A DNA stretch of 64,000 nt from an uncultured Paracoccaceae bacterium (GTDB taxonomy: Bacteria; Bacteroidota; Bacteroidia; Flavobacteriales; Flavobacteriaceae). Shown here one piece after another: positions 8,787 through 17,674 of the stretch. How positions within the stretch are numbered: the first letter of the stretch is position 1; each line of letters opens with the position of its first letter. Where the stretch lies: the NCBI GenBank assembly GCA_943788135.1, contig CALSPC010000005.1, positions 1 through 64,000 on the forward strand. Direction: 5' to 3'. The notes beneath the pieces are model-generated. The model did not search any database, was not told the DNA's origin, and was given only the letters and a program-made list of their open reading frames with translations. Made by a program: the position numbers and the translations under genes.

Positions 8787-10643
8787 ATGAAATTATTAAA
8801 AAACGGAATGTACTTGCTGTTAGTGCTTTTATTAAGCACTACGATCTCTTGTAATGAAGATGAAGTCATTAATAACAACATCGGAGGTTTAGATTTTGTT
8901 ATCGCAACTCTAAATGCAGCTGGAAATGAAGTTGGAGTAGTTGCTACAACAGTACCAGGTGACAACAGAACAGTATACACTATTGATTTTGGCTCAACTG
9001 CCGATGACGATACAGATGTATTTGAAACTAGTGGACCAATGGTAAGTTTTGATTATCCAAAAGAAACGGCTACTTATACAATAACCGTTACGGCATCCTT
9101 CCCAGGACAAAATGACGTTTCAATAAGTAAAGAACATACTATAACTATTGTAGAACCAGCTCCAACTGGAGATGGCCTAACAGGAACATGGCGATTAGCA
9201 CCAGAATCTGGAGCACTTGGAGTAGGTCCAGCTCAAGACGATGTATCTTGGTGGTCTAATACTACAGACGATGTTGCTACAAGATCTTGTTTATTTGATG
9301 ATGAGTATGTATTTGGTGCAGACGGATCTTTCCAAAATATACAAGGCGATCAAACTTGGGTAGAAGCTTGGCAAGGTGCAGCAGGAGAAGAATGTGGTGC
9401 ACCAGTTGCTCCACACGATGGATCCGTAGCTGATGCTACTTATGAATTCAATGGATCTTCTGTTACAATTACAGGTGCAGGTGCTTACTTAGGATTAGCT
9501 AAAGTTATTAACGGCGCAGAAATTGCTAGCCCGGCTGATGCAGCAGATTCAATTACATATATTGCTACACTTTCTGAGGATGGTCTTTCACTAGAATTAG
9601 ATATTGAAGTTGCAGGTGGAGGATTTTGGACTTTCAATCTTGTAAAAGATGCCCCTCCGGCGCCTTCAGCGCTTGATGGTACATGGCGATTAGCACCAGA
9701 ATCTGGAGCACTTGGTGTTGGTCCAGGACTGAACAATGTATCTTGGTGGTCAAGTACCTCTGATGATGTAGCAACAAGAGCATGTTTATTTGATGATGAG
9801 TATGTATTTGGTGCAGACGGATCTTTCCAAAATATACAAGGCGATCAAACTTGGGTAGAAGCTTGGCAAGGAGCAGCAGGCGAAGAATGTGGTGCACCAG
9901 TAGCTCCACATGATGGATCAGCGGCAGCGACTTATACCTATGATGAGGCCGCAGGAACTATTACAATTAATGGTGCAGGTGCTTACTTAGGATTAGCTAA
10001 AGTTATTAACGGCGCAGAAATTGCTAGCCCGGCCGATGCAGCAGATTCAATTACATACATTGCAGCACTTTCCGAGGATGGCAATTCTTTAGAATTAGAC
10101 ATTGAAGTTGCAGGTGGAGGACACTGGTCTTTCAAACTTGTAAAGGATGTAGTGCCTGTTGGAGTTGAAGGCACTTGGAAATTAGCACCAGAATCTGGAG
10201 CACTTGGTGTTGGTCCAGGACTGAACAATGTATCTTGGTGGTCAAGTACCTCTGATGATGTAGCAACAAGAGCATGTTTATTTGATGATGAGTATGTATT
10301 TGGTGCAGACGGATCTTTCCAAAATATACAAGGCGATCAAACTTGGGTAGAAGCTTGGCAAGGAGCAGCAGGCGAAGAATGTGGTGCACCAGTAGCTCCA
10401 CATGATGGATCAGCGGCAGCGACTTATACCTATGATGAGGCCGCAGGAACTATTACAATTGATGGTGCAGGTGCTTACTTAGGATTAGCTAAAGTTATTA
10501 ACGGCGCAGAAATTGCTAGCCCGGCCGATGCAGCAGATTCAATTACGTATATCGCTGCAGTTTCTGAAGACGGTCTTACACTAGAATTAGACATTGAAGT
10601 TGCAGGTGGAGGACACTGGTCTTTCAAATTGGCAAGACAATAG
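8787..10643 (+). CDS. Surface lipoprotein with PKD-like domain and three repeated modules
   Basis: A 618-residue predicted lipoprotein (lipobox TISC, Cys22) in the slot normally occupied by a surface glycan-binding protein of a PUL. Residues of about 35-125 look like a PKD/Ig-type beta domain. Then come three modules of about 156 residues, each starting GTW+LAPESGALGVGP and containing SWWS, a conserved Cys, DDEYVFGADGSFQ, TWVEAWQGAAGEECGAP and a Gly-rich end (AGGG+W). Conserved tryptophans and two cysteines per module fit a disulfide-bonded carbohydrate-binding fold, but I do not recognise a named family, so binding is inferred from context. Start ATG 8787 gives a normal lipoprotein signal; the longer frame from 8733 overlaps susD. 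Modules 2 and 3 are almost identical at DNA level. A terminator follows. Confidence 0.85.
   Translation: MKLLKNGMYLLLVLLLSTTISCNEDEVINNNIGGLDFVIATLNAAGNEVGVVATTVPGDNRTVYTIDFGSTADDDTDVFETSGPMVSFDYPKETATYTITVTASFPGQNDVSISKEHTITIVEPAPTGDGLTGTWRLAPESGALGVGPAQDDVSWWSNTTDDVATRSCLFDDEYVFGADGSFQNIQGDQTWVEAWQGAAGEECGAPVAPHDGSVADATYEFNGSSVTITGAGAYLGLAKVINGAEIASPADAADSITYIATLSEDGLSLELDIEVAGGGFWTFNLVKDAPPAPSALDGTWRLAPESGALGVGPGLNNVSWWSSTSDDVATRACLFDDEYVFGADGSFQNIQGDQTWVEAWQGAAGEECGAPVAPHDGSAAATYTYDEAAGTITINGAGAYLGLAKVINGAEIASPADAADSITYIAALSEDGNSLELDIEVAGGGHWSFKLVKDVVPVGVEGTWKLAPESGALGVGPGLNNVSWWSSTSDDVATRACLFDDEYVFGADGSFQNIQGDQTWVEAWQGAAGEECGAPVAPHDGSAAATYTYDEAAGTITIDGAGAYLGLAKVINGAEIASPADAADSITYIAAVSEDGLTLELDIEVAGGGHWSFKLARQ
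9183..10637 (+). repeat. Three tandem coding repeats of about 470 bp (period 492-495 bp)
   Basis: Units begin at 9183, 9678 and 10170, separated by short variable linkers. Between unit 2 (9689-10054) and unit 3 (10181-10546) I find a single mismatch in 366 aligned bases: A/G at 9969/10461, changing Asn to Asp. Unit 1 is more diverged but shares long exact stretches. This level of identity implies recent duplication or gene conversion. Confidence 0.95.
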
Positions 10644-10672
10644 GGATTTTAAACCCTTTTAGTTTATAAATT

Positions 10673-10704
10673 AACATCCCTCATATCATTTTATGAGGGA
10701 TGTT
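10673..10704 (+). terminator. Hairpin terminator of the susCD-lipoprotein operon
   Basis: A perfect 13-bp stem (AACATCCCTCATA paired with its complement at 10692-10704) with a 6-base loop lies 30 bases after the lipoprotein stop codon. It is followed by a T-rich stretch. It separates the binding and uptake genes from the two hydrolase genes. Confidence 0.75.
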
Positions 10705-10766
10705 TAATTTTATAAGAGTTTCTCAAACAGTTTCCTGCATTTTTATGTCAACTTCTTTTTAATACT

Positions 10767-10774
10767 TAACTTTG
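10767..10774 (+). promoter_or_regulatory. -7 promoter element (TAACTTTG) upstream of GH3
   Basis: TAACTTTG is an exact match to TAnnTTTG, 37 bases before the chosen GH3 start. With the terminator just upstream it suggests that the GH3-GH16 pair has its own promoter. No clear -33 TTG is visible. Confidence 0.45.
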
Positions 10775-10811
10775 TTACGATATCAAATTTCATATGCCTA
10801 TCCCAATAAAA

Positions 10812-13109
10812 ATGAAAACAATAAAATTATTAGTTCCAATTATGTGCTGTTTTATTGCATTAAGTTCTTGCCAAAATTCTAAGGCAAACAAATCAAAAAC
10901 GAAGTTATTATCATTGACATCAGTTGAGCATATAGAACAAAAAGTTGATGCCTTATTAAAACAAATGACCCTTGAAGAAAAGATTGGTCAGATGAATCAA
11001 TATAGTGGTTTTTGGGACCTTACGGGTCCAGCACCAAGCAGTGGAAATGCGGCTAAAAAATATGAACACCTACGCAAAGGCTATGTTGGCTCTATGCTCA
11101 ATCTTAGAGGGGTTAAAAATGTTCGTAAAATTCAAAAAATTGCCGTCGAAGAAACGCGTTTAGGCATCCCCTTAATTATTGGTTTCGATGTGATTCATGG
11201 GTATGAAACACTTAGCCCTATTCCGCTTGCAGAATCGGCGAGTTGGGACTTAGATGCCATTAAAAAATCTGCAGAAGTAGCGGCAGAAGAAGCAGCCGCA
11301 GCAGGAATCAACTGGACTTTTGCCCCTATGGTCGATATTTCACGTGATGCGCGCTGGGGACGTGTGATGGAAGGTGCGGGAGAAGATCCATATCTAGCGT
11401 CTAAAATTGCAATTGCAAGAGTAAAAGGCTTTCAAGGATCAGACTTATCTCAGAATAATACTATTGCAGCTTGTGCCAAGCATTTTGCAGCCTATGGCTT
11501 TGCAGAATCGGGTAGGGAATATAATACTGTAGATGTAGGAACATCCACTTTAAATAATATAGTTTTTCCACCCTTTCAAGCCACTATTGAAGCTGGGGTT
11601 AGAACCTTTATGAATGCCTTTAATGAACTCAATGGAATTCCTGCCACTGGGAACACATACTTACAGAGAACTATTCTTAAAGATAAATGGCAATTTGATG
11701 GATTTGTGGTCTCCGATTGGGGCTCTATTGAAGAGATGGTAGCACATGGCCATGCTAAAGACGGGAAACATGCAGCGCAAATTGCAGCGAACGCCGGCTC
11801 TGATATGGATATGGAATCGTATTTGTATGTCAATGAATTGGCAGGTTTAGTTAGAGAAGGTAAGGTAAAAGAAGCCTATATTGACGATGCCGCTAGACGC
11901 ATATTACGTGTAAAATTTGAATTAGGACTTTTTGATGATCCTTACAAATACTGTGATGAGCAACGTGAAAAAGAAGTCATCGGACAACACGCCTTTCATG
12001 AGGCTTCTTTGGATATCGCTAAAAAATCGATTGTCTTATTAAAAAACGAAAATCAACTATTGCCACTAAAAAAACAAGGCCAAAAAATCGCACTAATTGG
12101 TGCTTTAGCATCAGACAAAACAAGTTCTCTTGGAAGTTGGAGAATTGCGGCTAAAGATAATACTGCGGTATCAGTTTTGGAGGGAATGCAAGCCTATACT
12201 GGAAACCAGCTTACGTATGCCAAAGGGGCAGATGTGAGTTTAGGTCAAACCAAGTTTATTGACGAACTCAAAATAAATACTACTGATAGGAGTGAATTTC
12301 CACAAGCCATTGCTATAGCCAAAACGGCTGATGTGGTTGTCATGGTATTAGGAGAAGTTGGCTATCAAAGTGGAGAGGCTAGAAGCCGTACTGATTTAGG
12401 CCTACCAGGTGTTCAACAAGACTTATTAGAAGCTATTTATAAAGTCAATAAAAACATTGTTTTAGTTCTTAATAACGGAAGACCTTTAGTCTTAAACTGG
12501 CATCAAGAACACCTTCCCGCAATTGTAGAAGCATGGCAATTAGGAACGCAAAGTGGAAATGCAATAGCACAAGTCCTCTATGGCGATTACAACCCTAGTG
12601 GAAAATTACCAATGAGTTTTCCTAGAGCAGTTGGACAGGTTCCGATTTACTATAATTATAAGAATACAGGTCGCCCTTTAATACCAATACCTAACACTGT
12701 ATTTTGGTCTCACTATCAAGATGTAGAAAACACCCCTTTATATACTTTTGGTTATGGACTGAGTTATACGACATTTGAATACAGCGCCCTACAAGCCAAA
12801 GTGGTTTCCGATAAAGAAGTAAATGTATCAGTCACCCTAAAAAATACAGGAAAATTCGCAGGAAAAGAAGTGGTGCAACTCTATATCAAAGACCATTATG
12901 CAAGTGTTACACGTCCTGTAAGAGAATTAAAGGGATTTGAATTGGTTAGTCTAAAACCAAACGAAAGGAAAAACATAACATTCACCCTTTCAGAAAAGGA
13001 GCTTGGATTTTATAATAATGAAGGAGAATTTATCGTAGAGCCAGGAGATTTTTCAATCTTCGTTGGCGGTGACTCAAACACAACCCTACAATCTAAAATT
13101 ACATTATAA
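10812..13109 (+). CDS. Glycoside hydrolase family 3 beta-glucosidase, lipoprotein
   Basis: A 765-residue GH3 enzyme with the BglX-type layout: N-terminal TIM barrel, alpha/beta sandwich and C-terminal fibronectin III-like domain. The lipobox LSSC places the lipid anchor at Cys20, so it acts in the periplasm or at the outer membrane. The nucleophile is Asp302 in GFVVSDWGSI. The acid/base Glu probably lies in GEVGYQSGEARSR. Further family motifs are WTFAPMVDISRDARWGRVME and KHFAAYG. The likely reaction is release of glucose from beta-1,3-gluco-oligosaccharides produced by the GH16 enzyme. Start ATG 10812 gives the clean lipoprotein signal; ATG 10794 adds six residues. The GH16 gene begins at the base after its stop codon. 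Confidence 0.93.
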   Translation: MKTIKLLVPIMCCFIALSSCQNSKANKSKTKLLSLTSVEHIEQKVDALLKQMTLEEKIGQMNQYSGFWDLTGPAPSSGNAAKKYEHLRKGYVGSMLNLRGVKNVRKIQKIAVEETRLGIPLIIGFDVIHGYETLSPIPLAESASWDLDAIKKSAEVAAEEAAAAGINWTFAPMVDISRDARWGRVMEGAGEDPYLASKIAIARVKGFQGSDLSQNNTIAACAKHFAAYGFAESGREYNTVDVGTSTLNNIVFPPFQATIEAGVRTFMNAFNELNGIPATGNTYLQRTILKDKWQFDGFVVSDWGSIEEMVAHGHAKDGKHAAQIAANAGSDMDMESYLYVNELAGLVREGKVKEAYIDDAARRILRVKFELGLFDDPYKYCDEQREKEVIGQHAFHEASLDIAKKSIVLLKNENQLLPLKKQGQKIALIGALASDKTSSLGSWRIAAKDNTAVSVLEGMQAYTGNQLTYAKGADVSLGQTKFIDELKINTTDRSEFPQAIAIAKTADVVVMVLGEVGYQSGEARSRTDLGLPGVQQDLLEAIYKVNKNIVLVLNNGRPLVLNWHQEHLPAIVEAWQLGTQSGNAIAQVLYGDYNPSGKLPMSFPRAVGQVPIYYNYKNTGRPLIPIPNTVFWSHYQDVENTPLYTFGYGLSYTTFEYSALQAKVVSDKEVNVSVTLKNTGKFAGKEVVQLYIKDHYASVTRPVRELKGFELVSLKPNERKNITFTLSEKELGFYNNEGEFIVEPGDFSIFVGGDSNTTLQSKITL

Positions 13110-13874
13110 ATGGTTATTAGAGTATTACTAACACTAGTCGTGGTTTTATATTTGGAACCTCAAAACACTTCAAATGCTAACCTCTTGTTTTCTGATGAAT
13201 TTAGTGAGGATTCGTTAGATCTAAACAAGTGGTCTTATGAGCTAGGAGACGGCTGCCCAAACCTTTGCGGTTGGGGAAATAATGAACGCCAAGTTTACTC
13301 TAAAAAAAATATATCTACAGTTAATGATCAACTTGTTATTTCTGCAACTAAACAGGGTGATAACTACTATTCAGGTCGCATCTCAAGCAAAGATAAGTTC
13401 GAATTTAAATACGGCACTGTTGAGGTCAAAGCTCAACTTCCAAAAGGTAAAGGCCTTTGGCCCGCCATCTGGATGTTAGGTCATGACATAGACAAAAATA
13501 CATGGCCTGCTTGTGGTGAAATAGATATTATGGAATATGTCGGAAAAACTCCTGGAGAAATTCACACCACTTTGCACACTCCAGATAGTTTTGGGAAATC
13601 TATCAATACAAAAATTACGAATATAGAAACTATTGAAGACGGCTTTCATGTGTATAAAACTAAGTGGGATGCCAAACAAATTCAATTCTATATCGATGAT
13701 GCATTGGTTTATACATTTTCACCAGAAATAAAAAATGAGAATACCTGGCCTTTTAATAAGCCGTTCTACCTCATTCTAAATTTGGCAATTGGTGGTAGCT
13801 TTGGCGGTCCTGAAGTAGACGATTCCATTTTTCCTGAAAAATTTAGTATTGATTACGTTAGAGTATATCAATAA
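13110..13874 (+). CDS. Glycoside hydrolase family 16, laminarinase type
   Basis: A 254-residue single-domain GH16 enzyme. The catalytic motif EIDIME places the nucleophile at Glu137, assisting Asp139 and acid/base at Glu142. The extra Met in the motif (beta-bulge form) is typical of endo-beta-1,3- or 1,3(4)-glucanases. Supporting motifs are KGLWPAIWMLG, CGWGNNERQVY and HTTLHTP. The first 20 or so residues are hydrophobic and likely a signal peptide, with no lipobox. The start codon follows the GH3 stop directly, so the two are translationally coupled. Role: endo-cleavage of laminarin-like glucan before import or GH3 digestion. It faces waaA convergently with only 6 bases between, and I see no terminator there. 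Confidence 0.93.
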   Translation: MVIRVLLTLVVVLYLEPQNTSNANLLFSDEFSEDSLDLNKWSYELGDGCPNLCGWGNNERQVYSKKNISTVNDQLVISATKQGDNYYSGRISSKDKFEFKYGTVEVKAQLPKGKGLWPAIWMLGHDIDKNTWPACGEIDIMEYVGKTPGEIHTTLHTPDSFGKSINTKITNIETIEDGFHVYKTKWDAKQIQFYIDDALVYTFSPEIKNENTWPFNKPFYLILNLAIGGSFGGPEVDDSIFPEKFSIDYVRVYQ

Positions 13875-13880
13875 ACTTTA

Positions 13881-15119
13881 TCAGAAATTATGTTTTAGTA
13901 CTGTCATAACAAGCTCTGAAGCTCCTTTATTTTCTTCAACAAAGGCCTTGTTTTTTTGACCAAATTCTGACCGTTTTTTTGGAGCATTGATAAGCATGTT
14001 TAATGTCGACTCAAGAGTCTCAAAATCACAAATACTAAACAGACCGCCTTTGGACAACATGGCTTTTGCTTCAGGGAATTTCTCATAGTTTTTTCCAATA
14101 ACAATCGGGAGTCCAAAAGTAGCAGCTTCAAGTGTGTTGTGAAGCCCTGTCGTTCCCATTCCGCCTCCTATATAGGCAATGTCAGCATAGCTATATATTT
14201 TGGTTAATAAACCAATAGTGTCTATGATAAACACGGATTTATCTGCTAAAGTTTCATTTGTATAGTTTGAATAGCATACTGTCGGTTTTTGCAACTTTTT
14301 GACCATCGATTGAATTTCATTCAAATTAATATTATGAGGAGCAATTATGAATTTAGTAGCATCCGAACACGAATTGATGTAGTCGATTAAAAGCGTCTCA
14401 TCTTCTGGCCAGGTACTGCCTGCCACAATACAAGTTTGGTTGTTTTTGAACGCCGCAATAAAATCTAAAGTATTATCTGCTTTTAATTGATTTCCTACAC
14501 GATCAAATCGAGTATCCCCAGAAACTGTGACAGCAGAAAAACCAATAGAGTTCAGCAACTCTTTTGAAGTAATATCTTGTGTGAAAATATGGTCAAATGT
14601 AAAAAGTAAGTTTTTCAACCAACGCCCATAGACTTTAAAATAAGGTTGAGAAGGTCTAAATAGAGCAGAAACCAAAACTGTATGGATATTCCGATGGTTC
14701 AATTCTAATAAATAATTTGGCCAGAGGTCATATTTCACAAATACGACAAGCTCAGGGTGTACAACATCTAAAAAGGATTTTACTGCCCTTTTTTGATCTA
14801 AAGGGAGGTACACAACAACATCTGCAATAGGGTTCTTTTTTCGGATTTCATAGCCTGAAGGCGAGAAAAAAGTCATTACAAACTTATAATCTTTATAGTG
14901 GTTTTTAAGCGCTTGAAAAACGGGCAAACCTTGTTCATATTCGCCCAAAGATGGACAATGCAGCCAAATCACTTTATCTGAAGGATGCACCATTTGTTTT
15001 AAAATCGAAAGACTTTTATTTCGCCCTTTTTGCCCCTGTCGAATTTTTTTATTCAAGCCTCCAAAAAGCTGAACGAATACTGCAGCGAGCGTAATGATGA
15101 TGTTGTAAAAAAGTCTCAA
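13881..15119 (-). CDS. waaA: 3-deoxy-D-manno-octulosonic acid (Kdo) transferase
   Basis: A 412-residue WaaA/KdtA-family glycosyltransferase that adds Kdo to lipid IVA in LPS biosynthesis at the inner-membrane face. The N-terminus has a membrane anchor (YNIIITLAAVFVQLFGGLN) and the family motif WLHCPSLGEYEQGLPV. The C-terminal half has the donor-binding signature DIAYIGGGMGTTGLHNTLEA followed by FGLPIVIGKNYEKF. Length is normal. It is a single gene, divergent from the aminotransferase gene across 115 bp. Whether it adds one or two Kdo residues cannot be told. Confidence 0.95.
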   Translation of the reverse strand: MRLFYNIIITLAAVFVQLFGGLNKKIRQGQKGRNKSLSILKQMVHPSDKVIWLHCPSLGEYEQGLPVFQALKNHYKDYKFVMTFFSPSGYEIRKKNPIADVVVYLPLDQKRAVKSFLDVVHPELVVFVKYDLWPNYLLELNHRNIHTVLVSALFRPSQPYFKVYGRWLKNLLFTFDHIFTQDITSKELLNSIGFSAVTVSGDTRFDRVGNQLKADNTLDFIAAFKNNQTCIVAGSTWPEDETLLIDYINSCSDATKFIIAPHNINLNEIQSMVKKLQKPTVCYSNYTNETLADKSVFIIDTIGLLTKIYSYADIAYIGGGMGTTGLHNTLEAATFGLPIVIGKNYEKFPEAKAMLSKGGLFSICDFETLESTLNMLINAPKKRSEFGQKNKAFVEENKGASELVMTVLKHNF

Positions 15120-15185
15120 TAGATTTTATTTGTAGCTAAAATACATTCTTTATATTAATTTTAAGACTTAGCAATGCTAATTTTG

Positions 15186-15193
15186 TATTTTTG
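15186..15193 (+). promoter_or_regulatory. -7 promoter element (TATTTTTG) upstream of the DegT aminotransferase
   Basis: TATTTTTG fits TAnnTTTG and lies 41 bases before the ATG, in the divergent gap with waaA. A TATTGC direct repeat follows it (15198 and 15210). No clear -33 TTG. Confidence 0.4.
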
Positions 15194-15234
15194 TGTATTG
15201 CAAAATGTATTGCTTAGAATCATAATTTAAAGAC

Positions 15235-16389
15235 ATGAATAAAATTCAAATGGTTGATCTCAAAGGTCAATATGCTTCTATAAAAGAAGTTGTGAATTCT
15301 TCTATTCAAGAAGTAATTGATACGGCTTCATTTATTAATGGCCCCAAGGTCAAAGAATTTCAATCCAATTTAGAAGCGTATTTAGGCGTGAAGCACGTCA
15401 TTCCATGTGCTAATGGAACAGATGCGCTGCAAATAGCGATGATGGGATTAGGACTAAAACCAGGAGATGAAGTGATTACTGCCGATTTCACTTTTGCTGC
15501 AACTGTTGAGGTTATCGCATTACTCGGACTTACACCCGTTTTGGTTGATGTAGATCCTGATAAATTTAACATTGATATAGAGGCAATTAAAAAAGCCATT
15601 ACGCCAAAAACAAAAGCAATTGTTCCTGTTCATCTATTTGGACAGTGTGCCAATATGGATGCCATTATGGAACTTGCAAAAGCGCATAATTTATTTGTGA
15701 TTGAGGATAATGCTCAAGCCATAGGGGCAACATATACATCAGAAAACGGGTCTAAAGCCAAAGCAGGAACGATAGGGCATGTTGCTTCTACATCTTTTTT
15801 CCCTTCCAAAAATCTAGGTTGTTATGGCGATGGTGGCGCAATATTCACCAATGACGACGCCTTAGCACATACCATAAGAGGTATTGTAAATCATGGCATG
15901 TATAAACGCTATCACCACGATGTCGTAGGCGTTAATTCAAGATTAGATTCTATCCAAGCAGCAGTTTTAGACGCCAAACTTCCTAAGCTTGATAGCTATA
16001 ATAAAGCTCGTCAATCGGCCGCACGTAAATATAACGCTGCTTTTAAAAATCATCCTAATATTATTACCCCAAAAGCTGGTAACGGCTGTGAAACTATTTG
16101 CGACAATTGTGATTGTCATGTGTTTCACCAATACACTTTAAAAATTCAAAATGCAGATAGAGATGCCTTAGTAGCCCATTTACAGGCACATGATATTCCT
16201 TGTGGCGTCTATTATCCAATTCCATTACACAAGCAAAAGGCTTATGTAGATGACCGCTATAATGATGCGGATTTCAGCGTAACTAACAAATTAATCGATG
16301 CCGTAATTTCATTGCCAATGCATACCGAATTGGACGATGATCAAATAGATTTTATCACTACAACTGTCATTGGTTTTTTGTCTAAATAA
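15235..16389 (+). CDS. DegT/DnrJ/EryC1/StrS-family PLP aminotransferase
   Basis: A 384-residue sugar aminotransferase-type enzyme. The PLP-binding lysine is Lys192 in FFPSKNLGC; other family motifs are CANGTDALQIAMM, VHLFGQCANMDAI and IEDNAQAIGA. Such enzymes make amino-sugars on nucleotide-sugar donors for LPS, capsule or glycans. Proximity to waaA fits, but the substrate is unknown. An odd feature is a cysteine cluster (Cys285, 289, 292 and 294, then His295) just before VFHQYTL, a loop that is usually cysteine-poor in relatives I know. It ends 7 bases before the amidohydrolase start, so the two are probably co-transcribed. Confidence 0.92.
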   Translation: MNKIQMVDLKGQYASIKEVVNSSIQEVIDTASFINGPKVKEFQSNLEAYLGVKHVIPCANGTDALQIAMMGLGLKPGDEVITADFTFAATVEVIALLGLTPVLVDVDPDKFNIDIEAIKKAITPKTKAIVPVHLFGQCANMDAIMELAKAHNLFVIEDNAQAIGATYTSENGSKAKAGTIGHVASTSFFPSKNLGCYGDGGAIFTNDDALAHTIRGIVNHGMYKRYHHDVVGVNSRLDSIQAAVLDAKLPKLDSYNKARQSAARKYNAAFKNHPNIITPKAGNGCETICDNCDCHVFHQYTLKIQNADRDALVAHLQAHDIPCGVYYPIPLHKQKAYVDDRYNDADFSVTNKLIDAVISLPMHTELDDDQIDFITTTVIGFLSK

Positions 16390-16396
16390 ATACAGT

Positions 16397-17674
16397 ATGA
16401 AATCGAGTGTTCTTATTTTATTAACCCTATTTTCTATAAATATGGTTGCACAGGATGTGCATTTGCATTGTGGAAAAATTATTGACACAGAAAACGGTGA
16501 AATTTTAACGCAGAAAACCATTGTGGTTTCAGGAAAAAAAATAACCTCTATTATAGATGGCTATACCGATATTTCAAACACAGACGATACAAGTATTGAT
16601 TTAAAATCAAGCACGGTTATGCCAGGACTCATAGACTTACATGTTCACATGGAGAGTGAGTACAGTCCAAAAAAATACATGGAACAATTTACAGCCAATG
16701 AAGCAGATGTAGCTTTTAAGTCTGTTAATTATGCACGTATGACTCTAATGGCAGGATTTACAACAGTAAGAGATTTAGGCGGTTCAGGAGTTAACATAGC
16801 ACTTCGAAATGCGATAAACCAGGGGCACATAGTTGGGCCACGTATTTTTACAGCTGGAAAAGCAATTGCAACAACAGGAGGACATGCCGATCCTACCAAT
16901 GGAATGAAAAAACTTTTGATGGGTGATCCAGGTCCAGAGCAAGGTGTTATTAATGGTCTTGATGAGGCCAGAAAAGCGGTTAGACAGCGCTATAAAAATG
17001 GTGCGGATAATATCAAAATCACGGCTACTGGTGGGGTACTTAGTGTTGCCAAAAACGGACAAAACCCACAATTTACATTAGAAGAAGTACAAGCAATCTG
17101 TGCAACAGCTAAAGACTATGGGATGATTATTGCAGCTCATGCGCACGGCGATGAAGGCATGCAACGCGCTATAATTGGCGGGGTGACTACTATCGAACAT
17201 GGCACTAAAATGAGTACACAAACCATGGATTTAATGAAACAATACGGGACCTATTTGGTGCCTACAATTACTGCTGGAAAAGCCGTTGCTGATAATGCTA
17301 AAATTAAAGACTTTTATCCTGAAATTATTGTTCCTAAAGCCTTAGAGATTGGTCCCAAAATTCAAAACACATTCGCAAAAGCCTATAAACGCGGCGTTAA
17401 TATCGCGTTTGGGACAGATGCTGGGGTATTTCCTCACGGATTAAATGCTAAAGAATTTGGCTATATGGTAGAGGTTGGAATGCCTCCTATGGCAGCTCTT
17501 CAGTCGGCTACGCTTACCAACGCTAAGGTACTTGGGTTGTCAAATGAATTAGGGCAATTAAAAGCAGGGTATTTGGCAGATATTGTTGCAACTAGTGACG
17601 ACCCTACAACAAATATTGCGACACTTGAGCGTGTCACTTTTGTAATGAAAGAAGGTGTTGTTTATAAAAACTAA
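16397..17674 (+). CDS. Secreted amidohydrolase-family metal-dependent hydrolase
   Basis: A 425-residue amidohydrolase-superfamily protein of the imidazolonepropionase/Xaa-Pro dipeptidase-like branch, exported by an N-terminal signal (ending SINMVAQ). Metal ligands are visible: His-x-His in DLHVHME, a Lys in DNIKITATGG, His in IIAAHAHGDEG and TTIEHGTKM, and the Asp in FGTDAGVFPHG. Relatives are peptidases or prolidase-like hydrolases, and the substrate cannot be predicted. Start ATG 16397 is chosen because the frame from 16370 overlaps the upstream gene and has no signal peptide. Its stop codon overlaps that of lspA: the shared CTAA serves both strands. Confidence 0.9.
   Translation: MKSSVLILLTLFSINMVAQDVHLHCGKIIDTENGEILTQKTIVVSGKKITSIIDGYTDISNTDDTSIDLKSSTVMPGLIDLHVHMESEYSPKKYMEQFTANEADVAFKSVNYARMTLMAGFTTVRDLGGSGVNIALRNAINQGHIVGPRIFTAGKAIATTGGHADPTNGMKKLLMGDPGPEQGVINGLDEARKAVRQRYKNGADNIKITATGGVLSVAKNGQNPQFTLEEVQAICATAKDYGMIIAAHAHGDEGMQRAIIGGVTTIEHGTKMSTQTMDLMKQYGTYLVPTITAGKAVADNAKIKDFYPEIIVPKALEIGPKIQNTFAKAYKRGVNIAFGTDAGVFPHGLNAKEFGYMVEVGMPPMAALQSATLTNAKVLGLSNELGQLKAGYLADIVATSDDPTTNIATLERVTFVMKEGVVYKN

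Noticed and set aside
9485-10401. Several minus-strand ORFs across the repeat lipoprotein
   Set aside because: They recur in each module only because the coding repeats are near-identical; the plus-strand frame has the signal peptide and family-like structure.
17671-17674. Overlapping stop codons of the amidohydrolase and lspA genes
   Set aside because: A 4-base convergent overlap is common in compact genomes and has no clear consequence.
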